A DNA stretch of 64,000 nt from Chloroflexota bacterium (GCA_009838915.1 VXQT01000006.1:1-64000), one strand, 5' to 3'. Shown: positions 21,251 through 30,757, counted from the first letter of the stretch. Notes: a model not told the origin generated them from the letters alone. Made by a program: numbers and translations.

Positions 21251-22222
21251 TTAACTTGTCTCCCCGATCGGCGTCGATCCATCCAGTTCACTGACCGTGA
21301 TCGCGCCTGCGCGGGCCGAGACGAGGCTTGGTGACGCTCGGAGCAGACCCTCGGTGCCGAAACGTTCGATGGCGAACGACGCGACGGCGCAACCCCAGAC
21401 CGCCGCCTCGATCAGGTCGGTACCTTGAGCCAGGCTGCTGAGCAGTCCGCCGGCGAAAGAATCGCCGGCGCCAGTCGGGTCGATTGTGTCCACGTCGGGC
21501 ACTGCGCCGATCTGAGTGCGGCGGTCGTTCTGAAAGACCTCAACGCCCTGGGACGCTTTCTTGAGGACGAAGGTGCGCGGGCCCAGGCTGCGGATGTCGG
21601 TCCAGGCGGCCTCGGCCAGCGCCGGGTCGTCCAGGCTGCCCGGCCACTGGATCAGGTGTGCGGCTTCGAGGGTGTTGATTGAGACCAGGTCGGCATGGCG
21701 GAGCTGGGCGCGAAACTCGTCGCGGCGTTCGGCGACTTCTCGCTCAATCGTGTCGATGGCAACGAGTTCGGGCTCGATGAGTTGCGCCATCGCGTGCCGG
21801 TTCTGGTCGGGATTGCCCGCAGTAAGGAGCGCAATGCGTGCGCGTCGGTGCAGCGGCGCGACAACCACCGGCACCGAGTCGTACACCCCGGCGCGGGTGT
21901 ACAGCGTTTCCCGGATGTCACCCGAGGCTGAGTATTGACAACCCCAGCGAAAGTTCGCTCCGTCGGCCTCAATGACGCTGTCAAAGCGGACCCCGCGATC
22001 ACGTAAGGGCTGGAGCAGTCCGCGGTCTAGATCGTCGCCGATGACCGAGACCGGCGCGCAGGTGGTCAACAGCGATGCAGCCAGGCATGCGTAGACCGCC
22101 GAACCACCAAGTAGCTGGTCGATGTCTCCCGCCTGGCTGTGGATTTCGTCGAGCGCAATCGCGCCGACGACTGCGAGATCGATATCGCTTGGCTCGTCGA
22201 TTGTGCGATCGGCCGCGATCAC
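21251..22222 (-). CDS. PfkB-family kinase, likely adenosine kinase-like
   Basis: 323 residues, GTG start, overlapping mtnP by four bases (GTGA). The N-terminal GGSAVYACLAASLL matches PfkB signature 1 (GGxxxN/Y type). The C-terminal DPTGAGDSFAGGLLSSLAQG is signature 2, with the catalytic Asp and the anion hole. The family phosphorylates sugars or nucleosides. Because it lies between MTA phosphorylase and SAH hydrolase, phosphorylation of adenosine to AMP is the most sensible role, but a ribokinase-like sugar substrate (for example methylthioribose-derived) cannot be excluded. Confidence 0.88.
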   Translation of the reverse strand: MIAADRTIDEPSDIDLAVVGAIALDEIHSQAGDIDQLLGGSAVYACLAASLLTTCAPVSVIGDDLDRGLLQPLRDRGVRFDSVIEADGANFRWGCQYSASGDIRETLYTRAGVYDSVPVVVAPLHRRARIALLTAGNPDQNRHAMAQLIEPELVAIDTIEREVAERRDEFRAQLRHADLVSINTLEAAHLIQWPGSLDDPALAEAAWTDIRSLGPRTFVLKKASQGVEVFQNDRRTQIGAVPDVDTIDPTGAGDSFAGGLLSSLAQGTDLIEAAVWGCAVASFAIERFGTEGLLRASPSLVSARAGAITVSELDGSTPIGETS

Positions 22223-23097
22223 GGCAGGCGGCCTGCAATCAACAGTTCATAGCGAGCGCGAGTGGACTCGGGAATGCGACGAGGATCGGTCATGATCGCG
22301 CCGATCAGCGCGCCCTCGGCGGTTGAGGTCCAGGCGGCTGGTAGGTGCTCGGCGAGGTCGGCGATGATGCGTTGAGCATTCTGCACGTTATGGGCAACGA
22401 CCTGAGCGACTGCGTCGGCGCTGACATCGGCCTCGGATTCGTGCCAGACGTCGTAGTCGGTGGCCGTCGCCAGCATGGCGTAGGCAATCTCCGCCTCTCG
22501 GGCGAGCTTGGCTTCGGGCAGCGCGGTCATGCCGATGATGGAGGCGCCCCAGGATCGGTACAGGTGCGACTCGGCGCGGGTACTGAAGAGGGGGCCCTCC
22601 ATGGCGATGTATGCGCCGCCCGCATGGACGGTCTGCCCGACGCGCCCGGCGCTCTCGGTGAGCCGCGCGCTCAGGTCGGCGCAGAACGGGTCGGCAAAGC
22701 CGACATGCGCGACCATGCCGTCGCCAAAGAAGGTCGTAGGTCGGGAACCGCGGGTTCGGTCGATGATCTGGTCGGGGACGACCATGTGTCCTGGCACGAT
22801 TTCCTGTCGCAGCGAGCCGACAGCGGAGACGGCGAGGATGCCCTGGACACCGAGCGACTTGAGGGCCCAGATGTTGGCGCGGACGGGAATCTCGTGGGGC
22901 ATCAGGCGGTGGCCGACGCCGTGTCGAGGGAGGAATGCGACTCGCTTTCCGTGCAAGCTGCCGATCACGATCTCGTCGGACGGCGGGCCGAACGGGGTGT
23001 CGGTGGTCCAGTGTTGGACCTCGCTGAGTCCGGGCATCCAGTAGAAGCCTGAGCCGCCAATGACGGCGAGGTGGGCGGTCGGTTGATCGCTGGTCAT
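22219..23097 (-). CDS. mtnP: S-methyl-5'-thioadenosine phosphorylase
   Basis: 292 residues. It phosphorolyses methylthioadenosine to adenine and methylthioribose-1-phosphate. HLAVIGGSGFYWMPGL at the N-terminus, FLPRHGVGHRLMPHEIPVRA with the phosphate-binding RH, and MEGPLFSTRAESHLYRSWGA with the purine-site Met-Glu are family blocks. ATDYDVWH carries the Asp that favours adenine over guanine substrates. It lies between apt and the kinase in the SAM-recycling operon. Confidence 0.94.
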   Translation of the reverse strand: MTSDQPTAHLAVIGGSGFYWMPGLSEVQHWTTDTPFGPPSDEIVIGSLHGKRVAFLPRHGVGHRLMPHEIPVRANIWALKSLGVQGILAVSAVGSLRQEIVPGHMVVPDQIIDRTRGSRPTTFFGDGMVAHVGFADPFCADLSARLTESAGRVGQTVHAGGAYIAMEGPLFSTRAESHLYRSWGASIIGMTALPEAKLAREAEIAYAMLATATDYDVWHESEADVSADAVAQVVAHNVQNAQRIIADLAEHLPAAWTSTAEGALIGAIMTDPRRIPESTRARYELLIAGRLP

Positions 23098-23116
23098 GCA
23101 GGGCGCCTCGCAAGGA

Positions 23117-23647
23117 CTAGTAGACGAGCATCGAGTCGACGGGGTGCGGTCGTAGTCGTTCGCGGCCGTTCAACGCTTCGAGTTCGATCAGGAATGCCAC
23201 CTGGTCGACCGTTGCGCCGGACTGCAGGATCAGTTGGATCGCCGCCTCGGCGGTGCCGCCTGTCGCAAGCAGGTCATCGATCAGGGCGACTCGGTGTCCA
23301 GCGGCCAGCGCGTCGGCGTGCATCTCAATCGTGGCGGAGCCGTACTCGAGATCGTACGAACGCGCGATCTTATCGGCGGGCAACTTGCCGGCCTTGCGGA
23401 TCGGCACGAAGGGCAGGCCCAGTCGCTGCGCCACCGGCGCTCCCAGAATGAAGCCGCGGGACTCGACGCCGACCACGGCGTCGGCGCCTTCGCAGGACTC
23501 GGCAAGCCAGTCGAGCACGCGTGCGAAGGCGTCGGGTTCGGCCAGCAACGGCGTGATGTCGCGAAACATGATGCCCGGTTCGGGAAAGTCGGGAACCGCA
23601 CGAATGTACCGGGCGACGAGGTCGCTGGAGGTCGGGGAGTCGGTCAT
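23117..23647 (-). CDS. apt: Adenine phosphoribosyltransferase
   Basis: 176 residues from the ATG at 23647, the length of most APRTs. It makes AMP from adenine and PRPP. FPEPGIMFRDITPLLAEPDA near the start, VVGVESRGFILGAPVAQRLG in the middle and the PRPP loop RVALIDDLLATGGTAEAA are diagnostic. It is the first gene of the operon and takes up the adenine released by mtnP just downstream. Confidence 0.96.
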   Translation of the reverse strand: MTDSPTSSDLVARYIRAVPDFPEPGIMFRDITPLLAEPDAFARVLDWLAESCEGADAVVGVESRGFILGAPVAQRLGLPFVPIRKAGKLPADKIARSYDLEYGSATIEMHADALAAGHRVALIDDLLATGGTAEAAIQLILQSGATVDQVAFLIELEALNGRERLRPHPVDSMLVY

Positions 23648-23749
23648 GGGGGCAGCGTACCAACAGACCACGGCAACGAGCGTCGGGTTGGTGTCCGGTT
23701 TCACTGGTAGGCTGAGATTGAGCGCCGAGGCGGGCGAGCGGAGGCCACG

Positions 23750-24571
23750 TTGGATGATCCCCTGCTCTGGTCGTCAACCGATCAGGAGCGCGCGCTGCGC
23801 GTCATTGCCCGCTGGTATGACCTCGACTTCGGCTCGATGACCGACGATGTAGAGATGATCCTCGAGCTCGCCTCAGGCCGTGAGCGGGTCCTGGAGCTTG
23901 GTGTCGGCAGCGGTCGTATTGCGGCCTTGTTGGCGCGCGCGGGCCATCGAGTGACGGGCGTCGATTCGTCCGAGGCGATGCTGGAATCCGGCGCTCAGCG
24001 GTTGCGGGAGTCGGGCGTCAACGTTGAGCGAGGCGACATGCGCTGCCTCGATCTGGATGAACGATTCGAGCTCGTGTTCTTCGGGCTGTCGACGTTTCAG
24101 CACATGTTGCGCCGCGAAGATCAGCTCGCCGCCCTGCGTTCGGCGCGAGCACACCTGGTTCAAGAGGGACGTTTAGTTATCGACTGGACCGCTCCGAGGC
24201 CGGACGACCTGGTGCCGACTCCGCGTGCGTTGCAGGTTGAGTGGATGCGCGAGTCGGACGACGGCCGTTGGGTGACCAAGCAGGCGATGCAGGAGTTGGC
24301 CCTCGTCCGCGAGTGCGGCAGCGCGCTCGACCGTTCGTCGCCGATTGCCTGGATCACCTATCAGTACGACTCGGTCGAGAATTCGGGGTCTCTGCATAGG
24401 TCGCTGGCCCGATTTCCGCTGCGGGTCAACCTGAGCACCGGCGAAATGGCTGGGCTGCTCGCTGAGGCGGGACTCCGGGCCGTTGAGTGGTTCGGTTCCT
24501 GGGATTTCGATGAGCCTGGTGATGGAGACCGGCTGATTGTCGTGGCCGTTGGGGCGGAGGAGGCGGCATGA
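23750..24571 (+). CDS. Class I SAM-dependent methyltransferase
   Basis: 273 residues with a TTG start. SAM-binding motif I is VLELGVGSGRIAALLARAGH at about residues 47-66, followed by the acidic TGVDSSEAMLESG and by FFGLSTFQHMLRRED in the motif IV/V region. The substrate is not apparent. It is divergent from the apt operon across about 100 bp and overlaps the following lipoprotein gene by four bases (ATGA), which couples the two. Confidence 0.88.
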   Translation: MDDPLLWSSTDQERALRVIARWYDLDFGSMTDDVEMILELASGRERVLELGVGSGRIAALLARAGHRVTGVDSSEAMLESGAQRLRESGVNVERGDMRCLDLDERFELVFFGLSTFQHMLRREDQLAALRSARAHLVQEGRLVIDWTAPRPDDLVPTPRALQVEWMRESDDGRWVTKQAMQELALVRECGSALDRSSPIAWITYQYDSVENSGSLHRSLARFPLRVNLSTGEMAGLLAEAGLRAVEWFGSWDFDEPGDGDRLIVVAVGAEEAA

Positions 24572-25851
24572 CACGGGCATTGACCGCAATCTCCGTGTTG
24601 CTGTTCCTCGCGTTGGCTGTGGTCGCATGCGCCGAAAATCCAAACGAGCACGTGCAGTCGAACGAGTTCTTCCGCCCTGCAGCCGACACCCGTAGCCAAG
24701 AGCAAGAGGGTGCAGCGTCCGACGCTGCGGCGCAACAATCGCAGGGCGAGGATCAGCTTTCGGAACAGGACGAGGCGGGCAATGCGGGAGAACAAGCGAC
24801 TGAGCAGGGCGAAGCGTCGGAAGGGTCAGACGAGGAGCCGGTTCCACAGGATTCGCAACAGGCCGGTGGCGAACAACAGGAGGACGAGTCAGAGGAGGGG
24901 TCGGACGGCGTGCCGCTGCAGACGGCGGAGGACGTCATTCGTCGATACACCAATCCGACCTATGGCTATTCGATCGAGCTGATCTGCTCACCGTTCTGTG
25001 CGCCGACGTCTAACGGAATCGACCGAGTGTCGTTCGGATCGGAGACCGGTCGAGCGTTAATCGGTGTTGATGTGTTTCTCGACGAGCAGCTCGATTCCGA
25101 GCCGTTGGTTCGATCGCTGCTGGACCTGGAACGGGTTGAGTTCTCGTCGATCGACGCCACGACGACGATCACCGGGGAGAAAGCGGAGCGATTCAACTGG
25201 GAGGAAGACCGACGTGCGACCGGCGGCTTCCAGGTGCGCTGGCACGCGGTGCTGGTACGTGTGAACGGACTGGCGATCGTGCTGCGTGCCGGCGCGGTGC
25301 TGGAAGACTACGACGACGTGTCGGATGCGCTGGAGCGGGCGATCGACTCGTTCTTCCTGCCGCTGGAGATCGCCGCCCGCCCGGGCCGCTACGAGCGTTT
25401 CGACTTCGCACTCAACTACGACACGGGCGATTTCGCGCAGGAGTTCGGCCAGCCGACGGACAATCCGCCGAGCGATCAGGCCGGCATCTTCGTGCTGCAG
25501 TCGACAACGGCACTCAAGGCGGTGTTGTCCTGGCAGACGTTGGGTGAAGCGTTCTACGACGGCGACACCGCGATTACACAGTCGCTGCGGGACTCGCTGG
25601 GGATCGAAAACGTGAGCGGATTCGTCGACGCGGGGACGATTGATGGTCGTCCGGCGCGCAGCGGTGAGACCGAAACGCCGTTCGGTACTGGCGTGATGAT
25701 GATTCGCTCCTACGCCTGGTATTGCAACGACAGCGGTCGAGAGTTTGTGCTGCACGTGCTCGATCCGGAGGAGCCGGAGGCGGTTGCGTTACCGTTGATC
25801 GCGGGATTCCGATGCAGCGTCGAAGACGATGCTGAGGAGGGTGTTCGCTAG
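24568..25851 (+). CDS. Lipoprotein with Q/E-rich linker, unknown function
   Basis: 427 residues. A hydrophobic leader ends in a lipobox, LAVVAC, with Cys21 as the lipid site. Residues about 25-115 are low-complexity, dominated by Q, E, S, A, D and G. From about 120 there are two similar-looking beta-rich domains, each beginning with an F/Y-N-Y/P-G-type strand (YTNPTYGYSIEL and RFDFALNYDTGDFAQ). They resemble the loosely conserved surface-protein folds seen in other lipoproteins, but no known family is recognised. The protein is probably exported and anchored outside the membrane. It is coupled to the upstream methyltransferase. Confidence 0.82.
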   Translation: MTRALTAISVLLFLALAVVACAENPNEHVQSNEFFRPAADTRSQEQEGAASDAAAQQSQGEDQLSEQDEAGNAGEQATEQGEASEGSDEEPVPQDSQQAGGEQQEDESEEGSDGVPLQTAEDVIRRYTNPTYGYSIELICSPFCAPTSNGIDRVSFGSETGRALIGVDVFLDEQLDSEPLVRSLLDLERVEFSSIDATTTITGEKAERFNWEEDRRATGGFQVRWHAVLVRVNGLAIVLRAGAVLEDYDDVSDALERAIDSFFLPLEIAARPGRYERFDFALNYDTGDFAQEFGQPTDNPPSDQAGIFVLQSTTALKAVLSWQTLGEAFYDGDTAITQSLRDSLGIENVSGFVDAGTIDGRPARSGETETPFGTGVMMIRSYAWYCNDSGREFVLHVLDPEEPEAVALPLIAGFRCSVEDDAEEGVR

Positions 25852-25913
25852 GCGAGTCAGGTTCGTGTTGAGCGGACTGGTTGGCGCGCTCATGACCGGT
25901 TGATGGGGGCAAC

Positions 25914-27017
25914 ATGCAGCGAAGGGTTGACGACGGGCAAAGGCGGCGTCCGATCACGGTGGCCGTAGACGCGATGGGCGGGGATCACGCGCCGGCGGCG
26001 ATTGTCAGGGGCGCGATGAGCGCGGCGCGAGATCTTGACGTCGACATCATCCTGGTGGGACGTGGACGCGAAATTCGCAGCTTGATGCCAGCGGCACAGC
26101 GCAACCTGCGCATCCAGGAAGCCTCGGAGGCGATCTCCATGGACGCGCCGCCGACGGCGGTACGGCGGATGCAGGATTCCTCGATCATGGTTGGTCTTCG
26201 CCTGCTCGCCGACGGCGAGGCGGATGCGTTTCTCTCGTTCGGCAACACCGGCGCGGTGATGGCCGGATCACTGTTCACTCTGGGCCGAATTCCGGGAGTC
26301 GCGCGCCCCGCACTGGGAGCACTGTTCCGCAACGGTCGCGGCACAACCTCGCTGCTGCTCGATGTGGGTGCAAACGTGGAGGCGCGGCCGCAGCACCTCT
26401 GCCAGTTCGCGACGATGGGACGGGCTTACGTGGAACGCGTGCTGCGGCATCGCAACCCCAGCGTGGGCCTGCTAAACGTGGGCGAGGAGGAGTTGAAGGG
26501 CACCGGACTGCACCAGGAGGCGTATCAGCGCCTGGCGCGCCAAGAGCCAAACTTCGTAGGCAACATCGAGGCGAACCGGATGGTCGCAGGCGCAGCCGAC
26601 GTGATTGTCTCGGACGGGTTCACCGGCAATGTGGCGGTCAAACTGACTGAAGGCGTCGCGGAGCAGCTCTTTGGCGAGCTTCGCCGCAGCATTGAGGCGA
26701 ATGTTCTGCACATGGCCGGCGCCTGGCTGATGCGCGGCGCGTTCCGCAGCCTGCGCTCGCACTGGGACTACGCCAAAGTCGGCTCGGCGCCGCTGTTCGG
26801 GATCGACGGCGCGGTGCTGGTCGGACATGGCCGGGCGAATGCCGAGGCGGTGACCAGCGGCATCCGCTCGGCGCGCAGCGTGGTGCAGTCCGGAGTGGTC
26901 CAGGCAATTGGCGATGCGGTCGCCGGGACTGCGCCCGTGGAGGACGACACCGAGTTGTCCGAACCGCAGCGATCCGATGGTGAGGTGAGCGACACTTGGC
27001 GCTACGAGCGGCGCTGA
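25914..27017 (+). CDS. plsX: Phosphate acyltransferase PlsX
   Basis: 367 residues. It makes acyl-phosphate from acyl-ACP for phospholipid synthesis. The diagnostic VAVDAMGGDHAP lies at about residues 16-27. FGNTGAVMAGSLFTLGRIPG, LLLDVGANVEARPQHLCQFA and VIVSDGFTGNVAVKLTEGV follow in order. It is not followed by the usual fabD/fabG/acpP genes; trxA comes next. Confidence 0.95.
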   Translation: MQRRVDDGQRRRPITVAVDAMGGDHAPAAIVRGAMSAARDLDVDIILVGRGREIRSLMPAAQRNLRIQEASEAISMDAPPTAVRRMQDSSIMVGLRLLADGEADAFLSFGNTGAVMAGSLFTLGRIPGVARPALGALFRNGRGTTSLLLDVGANVEARPQHLCQFATMGRAYVERVLRHRNPSVGLLNVGEEELKGTGLHQEAYQRLARQEPNFVGNIEANRMVAGAADVIVSDGFTGNVAVKLTEGVAEQLFGELRRSIEANVLHMAGAWLMRGAFRSLRSHWDYAKVGSAPLFGIDGAVLVGHGRANAEAVTSGIRSARSVVQSGVVQAIGDAVAGTAPVEDDTELSEPQRSDGEVSDTWRYERR

Positions 27018-27098
27018 TCATCGCACGAGTCGGCGCGCGGATACGATACATTTGACAGGTCAGAGACCGATTGACTGCAGACTGCTTGGAGGAGTCAG

Positions 27099-27425
27099 AT
27101 GGCAAAGCCCCAGGAAGTGACGGACGCGAGCTTCCAGGTCGACGTGAAGGACAACGACCTGCCGGTGCTGGTCGACTTCTGGGCGCCATGGTGCGGACCC
27201 TGCCGCATGGTTGCGCCGATCGTCGACGAGCTCTCCGAGGAGTATGACGGCCGAGTCGCCTTCTACAAGTTGAACACCGACGAGAACCCGGGCATCGCGA
27301 CCGAGTACGGGATCCGCAGCATCCCGACGCTGCTCGTGTTCAAGGGCGGTGAAGTGGCCGGACAGATCGTTGGCTTCCGCCCGAAGAGCGATCTTGCCAA
27401 GCGCCTGGACGAAGTGCTGACTTAA
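27099..27425 (+). CDS. trxA: Thioredoxin
   Basis: 108 residues, standard. The active site is WCGPC with Cys32 and Cys35 inside LVDFWAPWCGPCRM. The cis-Pro lies in IRSIPTLLVFKGGEV. It reduces protein disulfides in the cytoplasm. A strong GGAGGAG ribosome-binding site lies 5 bp before the ATG. A TTGACA hexamer at 27052 could be a -35 box, but no good -10 box lies at the right distance. Confidence 0.97.
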   Translation: MAKPQEVTDASFQVDVKDNDLPVLVDFWAPWCGPCRMVAPIVDELSEEYDGRVAFYKLNTDENPGIATEYGIRSIPTLLVFKGGEVAGQIVGFRPKSDLAKRLDEVLT

Positions 27426-27453
27426 TCAGCCAGTCCCCGTAGAGACCGGATTC

Positions 27454-27481
27454 GGGCCGACGGCGCTCACGCTGCCGGCCC
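27454..27481 (+). terminator. GC-rich hairpin after trxA
   Basis: GGGCCG-A-CGGC pairs with GCTG-C-CGGCCC around a GCTCAC loop, giving an 11-bp stem with one mismatch and one G-T pair. It starts about 28 bp after the trxA stop. No T-run follows, so termination is only suggested. Confidence 0.4.
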
Positions 27482-27541
27482 GCTTCGCGTATCCTGCGCG
27501 AGTCATACGCGATACTCCAACCCCGAAATGAGGCATCCCAG

Positions 27542-28714
27542 ATGAAAGTCGGCGTCCACTTCAACTTCCAGAACTACACGGATTGGGATCGGTTCGAGGC
27601 GCATGCCGTTTCGGAAGCGATGCCGATCAGCGATCAGCAGATATATGAGGAAGACCTGCACCTCGGCGGACTGGTGGAGCCGCTGGGCTTCGACTCCTAC
27701 TGGTGCATCGATCACCATTTCTCGCCCTACATCATGACTTCGGGCGCGTTGCAAAACCTGACCTACTTCGCGGGTAAGACCGAGCGGATCGACTTTGGCA
27801 CGATGGTGATCGTGCTGCCTTGGTACGACCCGGTCGCCATCACCGAGCAAATCACGGTGCTGGACAACATGCTCCAGGGCCGCAAGCTCACGCTGGGTCT
27901 GGGCCGTGGCGCGGCCAAGCGGGAGTTCGAAGCCTTCCGCTCGCCGATGGGCGAGTCGCGCGACCGCTTCATGGAGTCGCTTGAAGTGGTGCGCAAGGGT
28001 TTGACCCAGGAGTACTTCTCGCACGAGGGCGACTTCTACACGATTCCCGAGACGACGATCCGGCCGCGGCCGCGCAATCCGCAGCAGTTGCTGGACTCGA
28101 TGCGGGTCGCCTGGATCTCGCCGGAGACGCTGGAGATCGCGGCCAACGCCGGGCTGGGGATGCTGTTCACCAACTCGAAGAAGTGGGAGGAGTACCAGGA
28201 AGACGTCAAGCGCTTCAACGAGATCCGGGTTGGCAATGGTTGGGAGCCTCGCCAGCCAACCGTCGTGGCGAACGTGGCCTGCTTCGACACCGAGGAAGAG
28301 GCTTGGGACGTCATGGTGCAGCACACCGGCGAGTTCCAGGAGAGCGTCGAGCGGCACTACCTGTTCAGCGAGTCGGCCCGCTTCGAGCAGACCAAGGGCT
28401 ACAAGTACTACGCCGAGTTCGGCAAGACGAACGCGAAGACGACGCCCGAGCAGCGGGCCCGCTTCGCGGCGACCCCGCAGGCCTGGGGCACTCCCGACCA
28501 AGTGATCGAGAAGCTCAAGCACATCCAGCAGATGACAGCGGCGGAAGAGATGATCATGAACTTCCGCATCTCCGGTGGGATGCCGGCGGACACCGCCGAG
28601 CGCAGCATGCGACTGTTCGCCTCGGATGTGCTGCCCGCGATCCATGAGCTTGAAGGCACGATGCGAGAAGAGCTGTCCGGCCGGTCGGTCGCCGAGCCGG
28701 TCTCTGCGGACTAG
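27542..28714 (+). CDS. Luciferase-like (LLM) flavin/F420-dependent oxidoreductase
   Basis: 390 residues. It has the TIM-barrel features of the bacterial luciferase family: LGFDSYWCIDHHFSPY near residue 55, RIDFGTMVIVLPWYDPVAIT, LTLGLGRGAAKREFEAFRSP and RPRPRNPQQ. The C-terminal TPDQVIEKLKHI is also standard. Members use FMN or coenzyme F420 to oxidise small organic molecules. F420 is plausible because cofE and npdG lie in this window, but cofactor and substrate cannot be read from sequence. It is followed 4 bp later by a serine hydrolase. Confidence 0.87.
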   Translation: MKVGVHFNFQNYTDWDRFEAHAVSEAMPISDQQIYEEDLHLGGLVEPLGFDSYWCIDHHFSPYIMTSGALQNLTYFAGKTERIDFGTMVIVLPWYDPVAITEQITVLDNMLQGRKLTLGLGRGAAKREFEAFRSPMGESRDRFMESLEVVRKGLTQEYFSHEGDFYTIPETTIRPRPRNPQQLLDSMRVAWISPETLEIAANAGLGMLFTNSKKWEEYQEDVKRFNEIRVGNGWEPRQPTVVANVACFDTEEEAWDVMVQHTGEFQESVERHYLFSESARFEQTKGYKYYAEFGKTNAKTTPEQRARFAATPQAWGTPDQVIEKLKHIQQMTAAEEMIMNFRISGGMPADTAERSMRLFASDVLPAIHELEGTMREELSGRSVAEPVSAD

Positions 28715-28718
28715 ATCG

Positions 28719-29855
28719 ATGGACGCTGTCGAACTGCACGGCGACTGCGCACCGCGCTTCGGCGCGGTGCGCGATGCGTTTGCAGCGAACTGGTCCCAGC
28801 ACGGCGAGGTTGGCGCCTCGCTCTGTGTGAACGTCGGCGGTGAGACCGTCGTCGATCTGTGGGGCGGATTCGCAGACGAAGCGCGTTCTCGACCTTGGGA
28901 GCGCGACACGATTGCCAACGTCTACTCCTCGACCAAGGGCGTCGCCGCGGTTGCCGCGGCGATGCTGGTGGATCGGGGTGAACTTGACGTGGAGCGACCG
29001 GTCGTCGATTACTGGCCCGAGTTCGGTCAGTCCGGCAAGTCGAAGATTCCGGTTCGCCACCTGTTGACACACGAGGCGGGCCTGGCCGGGTTGGACGAGA
29101 AGATGCCCGACGGCGCGGCGCTCGACTGGGACCTGATGGTCGGGGCATTTGAGCGCCAGGCGCCGATGTGGACTCCCGGCGAGGGGATGGGATATCACGC
29201 TATCTCGTACGGCTGGCTGGTCGGCGAAGTGATTCGGCGGATCGACGGACGCACATGTGGCGAATTCGTACGCGATGAGATCGCTCAACAGCTGGGGGTC
29301 GACTTCTACATCGGATTGCCGGAATCAGAGGATAGGCGCACGGCGGACCTGATCGCCGCGCCGGGCGCGCCCCCGATTGGCGAGAGCGCCGACGACAACC
29401 TTGCGGCGAAAGCGCTTGGTCTGGCCGCCCCGCGATTGGCAGGCGCGGTGAACTCGCGAGAGTGGCGGGCGGCGGAGTATCCGGCGGCCAACGGTCACGG
29501 CAACGGGCGCTCGTTGGCAACGATCTACGCCGCGCTCGCGCAGGGCGGCGGCGAACTGATGTCGGCGGCGACGATGGAAGCGTGCGGACCGACCGAGCGA
29601 GTCGGTCGCGAGGACCTGGTGCTGGGATTCCTGGTGCGGCGATCGTTGGGTTTTATCCTGAGCACGGCCGGGGGACGCTACGAGTGGGGCCCGAATCCAC
29701 GAACCTTCGGACACTCCGGCGCGGGCGGATCGCTGGGCTTCGCCGACCCCGACGCTGGCATCGGCTTCGGCTACGTAATGAACCAGATGTCTGCCGGACT
29801 GGGCGCGGATCCACGATGGAAGCCGATGATCGACGCGGTCTACGCAAGCCTGTAG
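28719..29855 (+). CDS. Serine hydrolase of the beta-lactamase/esterase (class C) family
   Basis: 378 residues from the ATG at 28719. The nucleophile motif S-x-x-K is in VYSSTKGVAAVAAAMLVDRG at about residue 68. The YxN-like second motif is in YHAISYGWLVGEVIRRIDG, and HSGAGGSLGFADP near the end takes the place of the third (H/KTG-like) motif. No signal peptide is seen, which suggests a cytoplasmic esterase or amidase. It follows the LLM protein so closely that both are probably in one transcript. Confidence 0.9.
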   Translation: MDAVELHGDCAPRFGAVRDAFAANWSQHGEVGASLCVNVGGETVVDLWGGFADEARSRPWERDTIANVYSSTKGVAAVAAAMLVDRGELDVERPVVDYWPEFGQSGKSKIPVRHLLTHEAGLAGLDEKMPDGAALDWDLMVGAFERQAPMWTPGEGMGYHAISYGWLVGEVIRRIDGRTCGEFVRDEIAQQLGVDFYIGLPESEDRRTADLIAAPGAPPIGESADDNLAAKALGLAAPRLAGAVNSREWRAAEYPAANGHGNGRSLATIYAALAQGGGELMSAATMEACGPTERVGREDLVLGFLVRRSLGFILSTAGGRYEWGPNPRTFGHSGAGGSLGFADPDAGIGFGYVMNQMSAGLGADPRWKPMIDAVYASL

Positions 29856-29866
29856 CGTCCGCGCGT

Positions 29867-30706
29867 TCAGGCGGCGAGCTGGCGTCCGCCCTGGTTCAGG
29901 TAGCTGCGCAACTCCCGCTCGACGCGGGTCCTTCGCGCCTCCGTCCAACCCAACTCGTCGGCAATGGCGAGCGCGGGCCGGCGCGTACCCGATGCGAATG
30001 GGCCGGATGCCTCGTGGAACGTGTTGATGTGGACTCGCGAGACGCCGGTCTCGAGGATGCGCTCGGCGAATGACTGCGGGTCCGCGAGCGGGAGCAACGG
30101 CGCGACGTTGAGCCTGGTGCGGAAGCCTGCCTCGTTGAGTTCGCGCAGCGCCGCGAATCGACGGTCGATGCTGGCGCACTGCGGTTCAAAGCGCTTGCGC
30201 ACCTCGTCATCATCGGTGGTGATGCTCAGCGTGATGTTGATCCGCTCGAAGGTCTTGAACAGGTCGATGTCGCGGGTCACGAGCGGGCTGCGTGAGAGCA
30301 CTGCCAGATTCGCGCCGCGGTCGGCGAGCAAGGGCAGGAGCGAGCGGGTGAGTTCGAGTTTGGCTTCGATCGGCTGATAGGGATCTGTGGCGCTGCTCAT
30401 CAGGACGGTCTTGCCGCGCAGATCCTGGCGCGAGTTGCGCAGCTTGGCAATGGCGTTGGTCTTGACGCGGACCCACTGTCCCCAGCGCTCGCGCTGTTCC
30501 TCCTCCGGGACGAAGAAGGCGGCGTAGCAGTATGTGCAGGCAAACGTGCAGCCCTGGTAGGGATTGATGACGAAGTCCAGGTCGGCGAGCCGCCCGGTCG
30601 GCCGCGCGAGGATGGCGGAGGCGTCGGCGTAGATGACGTCGGCGTTGCCCTGGGTTGCGGGTCGGGTAGGAGCCGGATTGGGGTCGAAGAGGGAGAGTTG
30701 CAGCAT
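29867..30706 (-). CDS. Radical SAM protein, SPL/Rv2578c-like
   Basis: 279 residues. The radical SAM cluster motif is GCTFACTYCYA with Cys53, Cys57 and Cys60. VINPYQGCTFACTYCYAAFF and MSSATDPYQPIEAKLELTR, followed by a second barrel half with FRTRLNVAPLLPLADPQSFA, are typical of the spore photoproduct lyase-like radical SAM group. Reaction unknown. The N-terminal tail (MLQLSLFDPN) is Pro-rich. It lies tail to tail with the serine hydrolase. Confidence 0.87.
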   Translation of the reverse strand: MLQLSLFDPNPAPTRPATQGNADVIYADASAILARPTGRLADLDFVINPYQGCTFACTYCYAAFFVPEEEQRERWGQWVRVKTNAIAKLRNSRQDLRGKTVLMSSATDPYQPIEAKLELTRSLLPLLADRGANLAVLSRSPLVTRDIDLFKTFERINITLSITTDDDEVRKRFEPQCASIDRRFAALRELNEAGFRTRLNVAPLLPLADPQSFAERILETGVSRVHINTFHEASGPFASGTRRPALAIADELGWTEARRTRVERELRSYLNQGGRQLAA

Positions 30707-30757
30707 GGAGTAAAGAGTACATATGTTCTATCAATCAGTCAAGATCAGACGGTCGGA

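Noticed and set aside
27052-27057. TTGACA before trxA as a promoter
   Set aside because: No TATAAT-like hexamer lies 16-18 bp downstream; the sequence there is CTGCAG-like.
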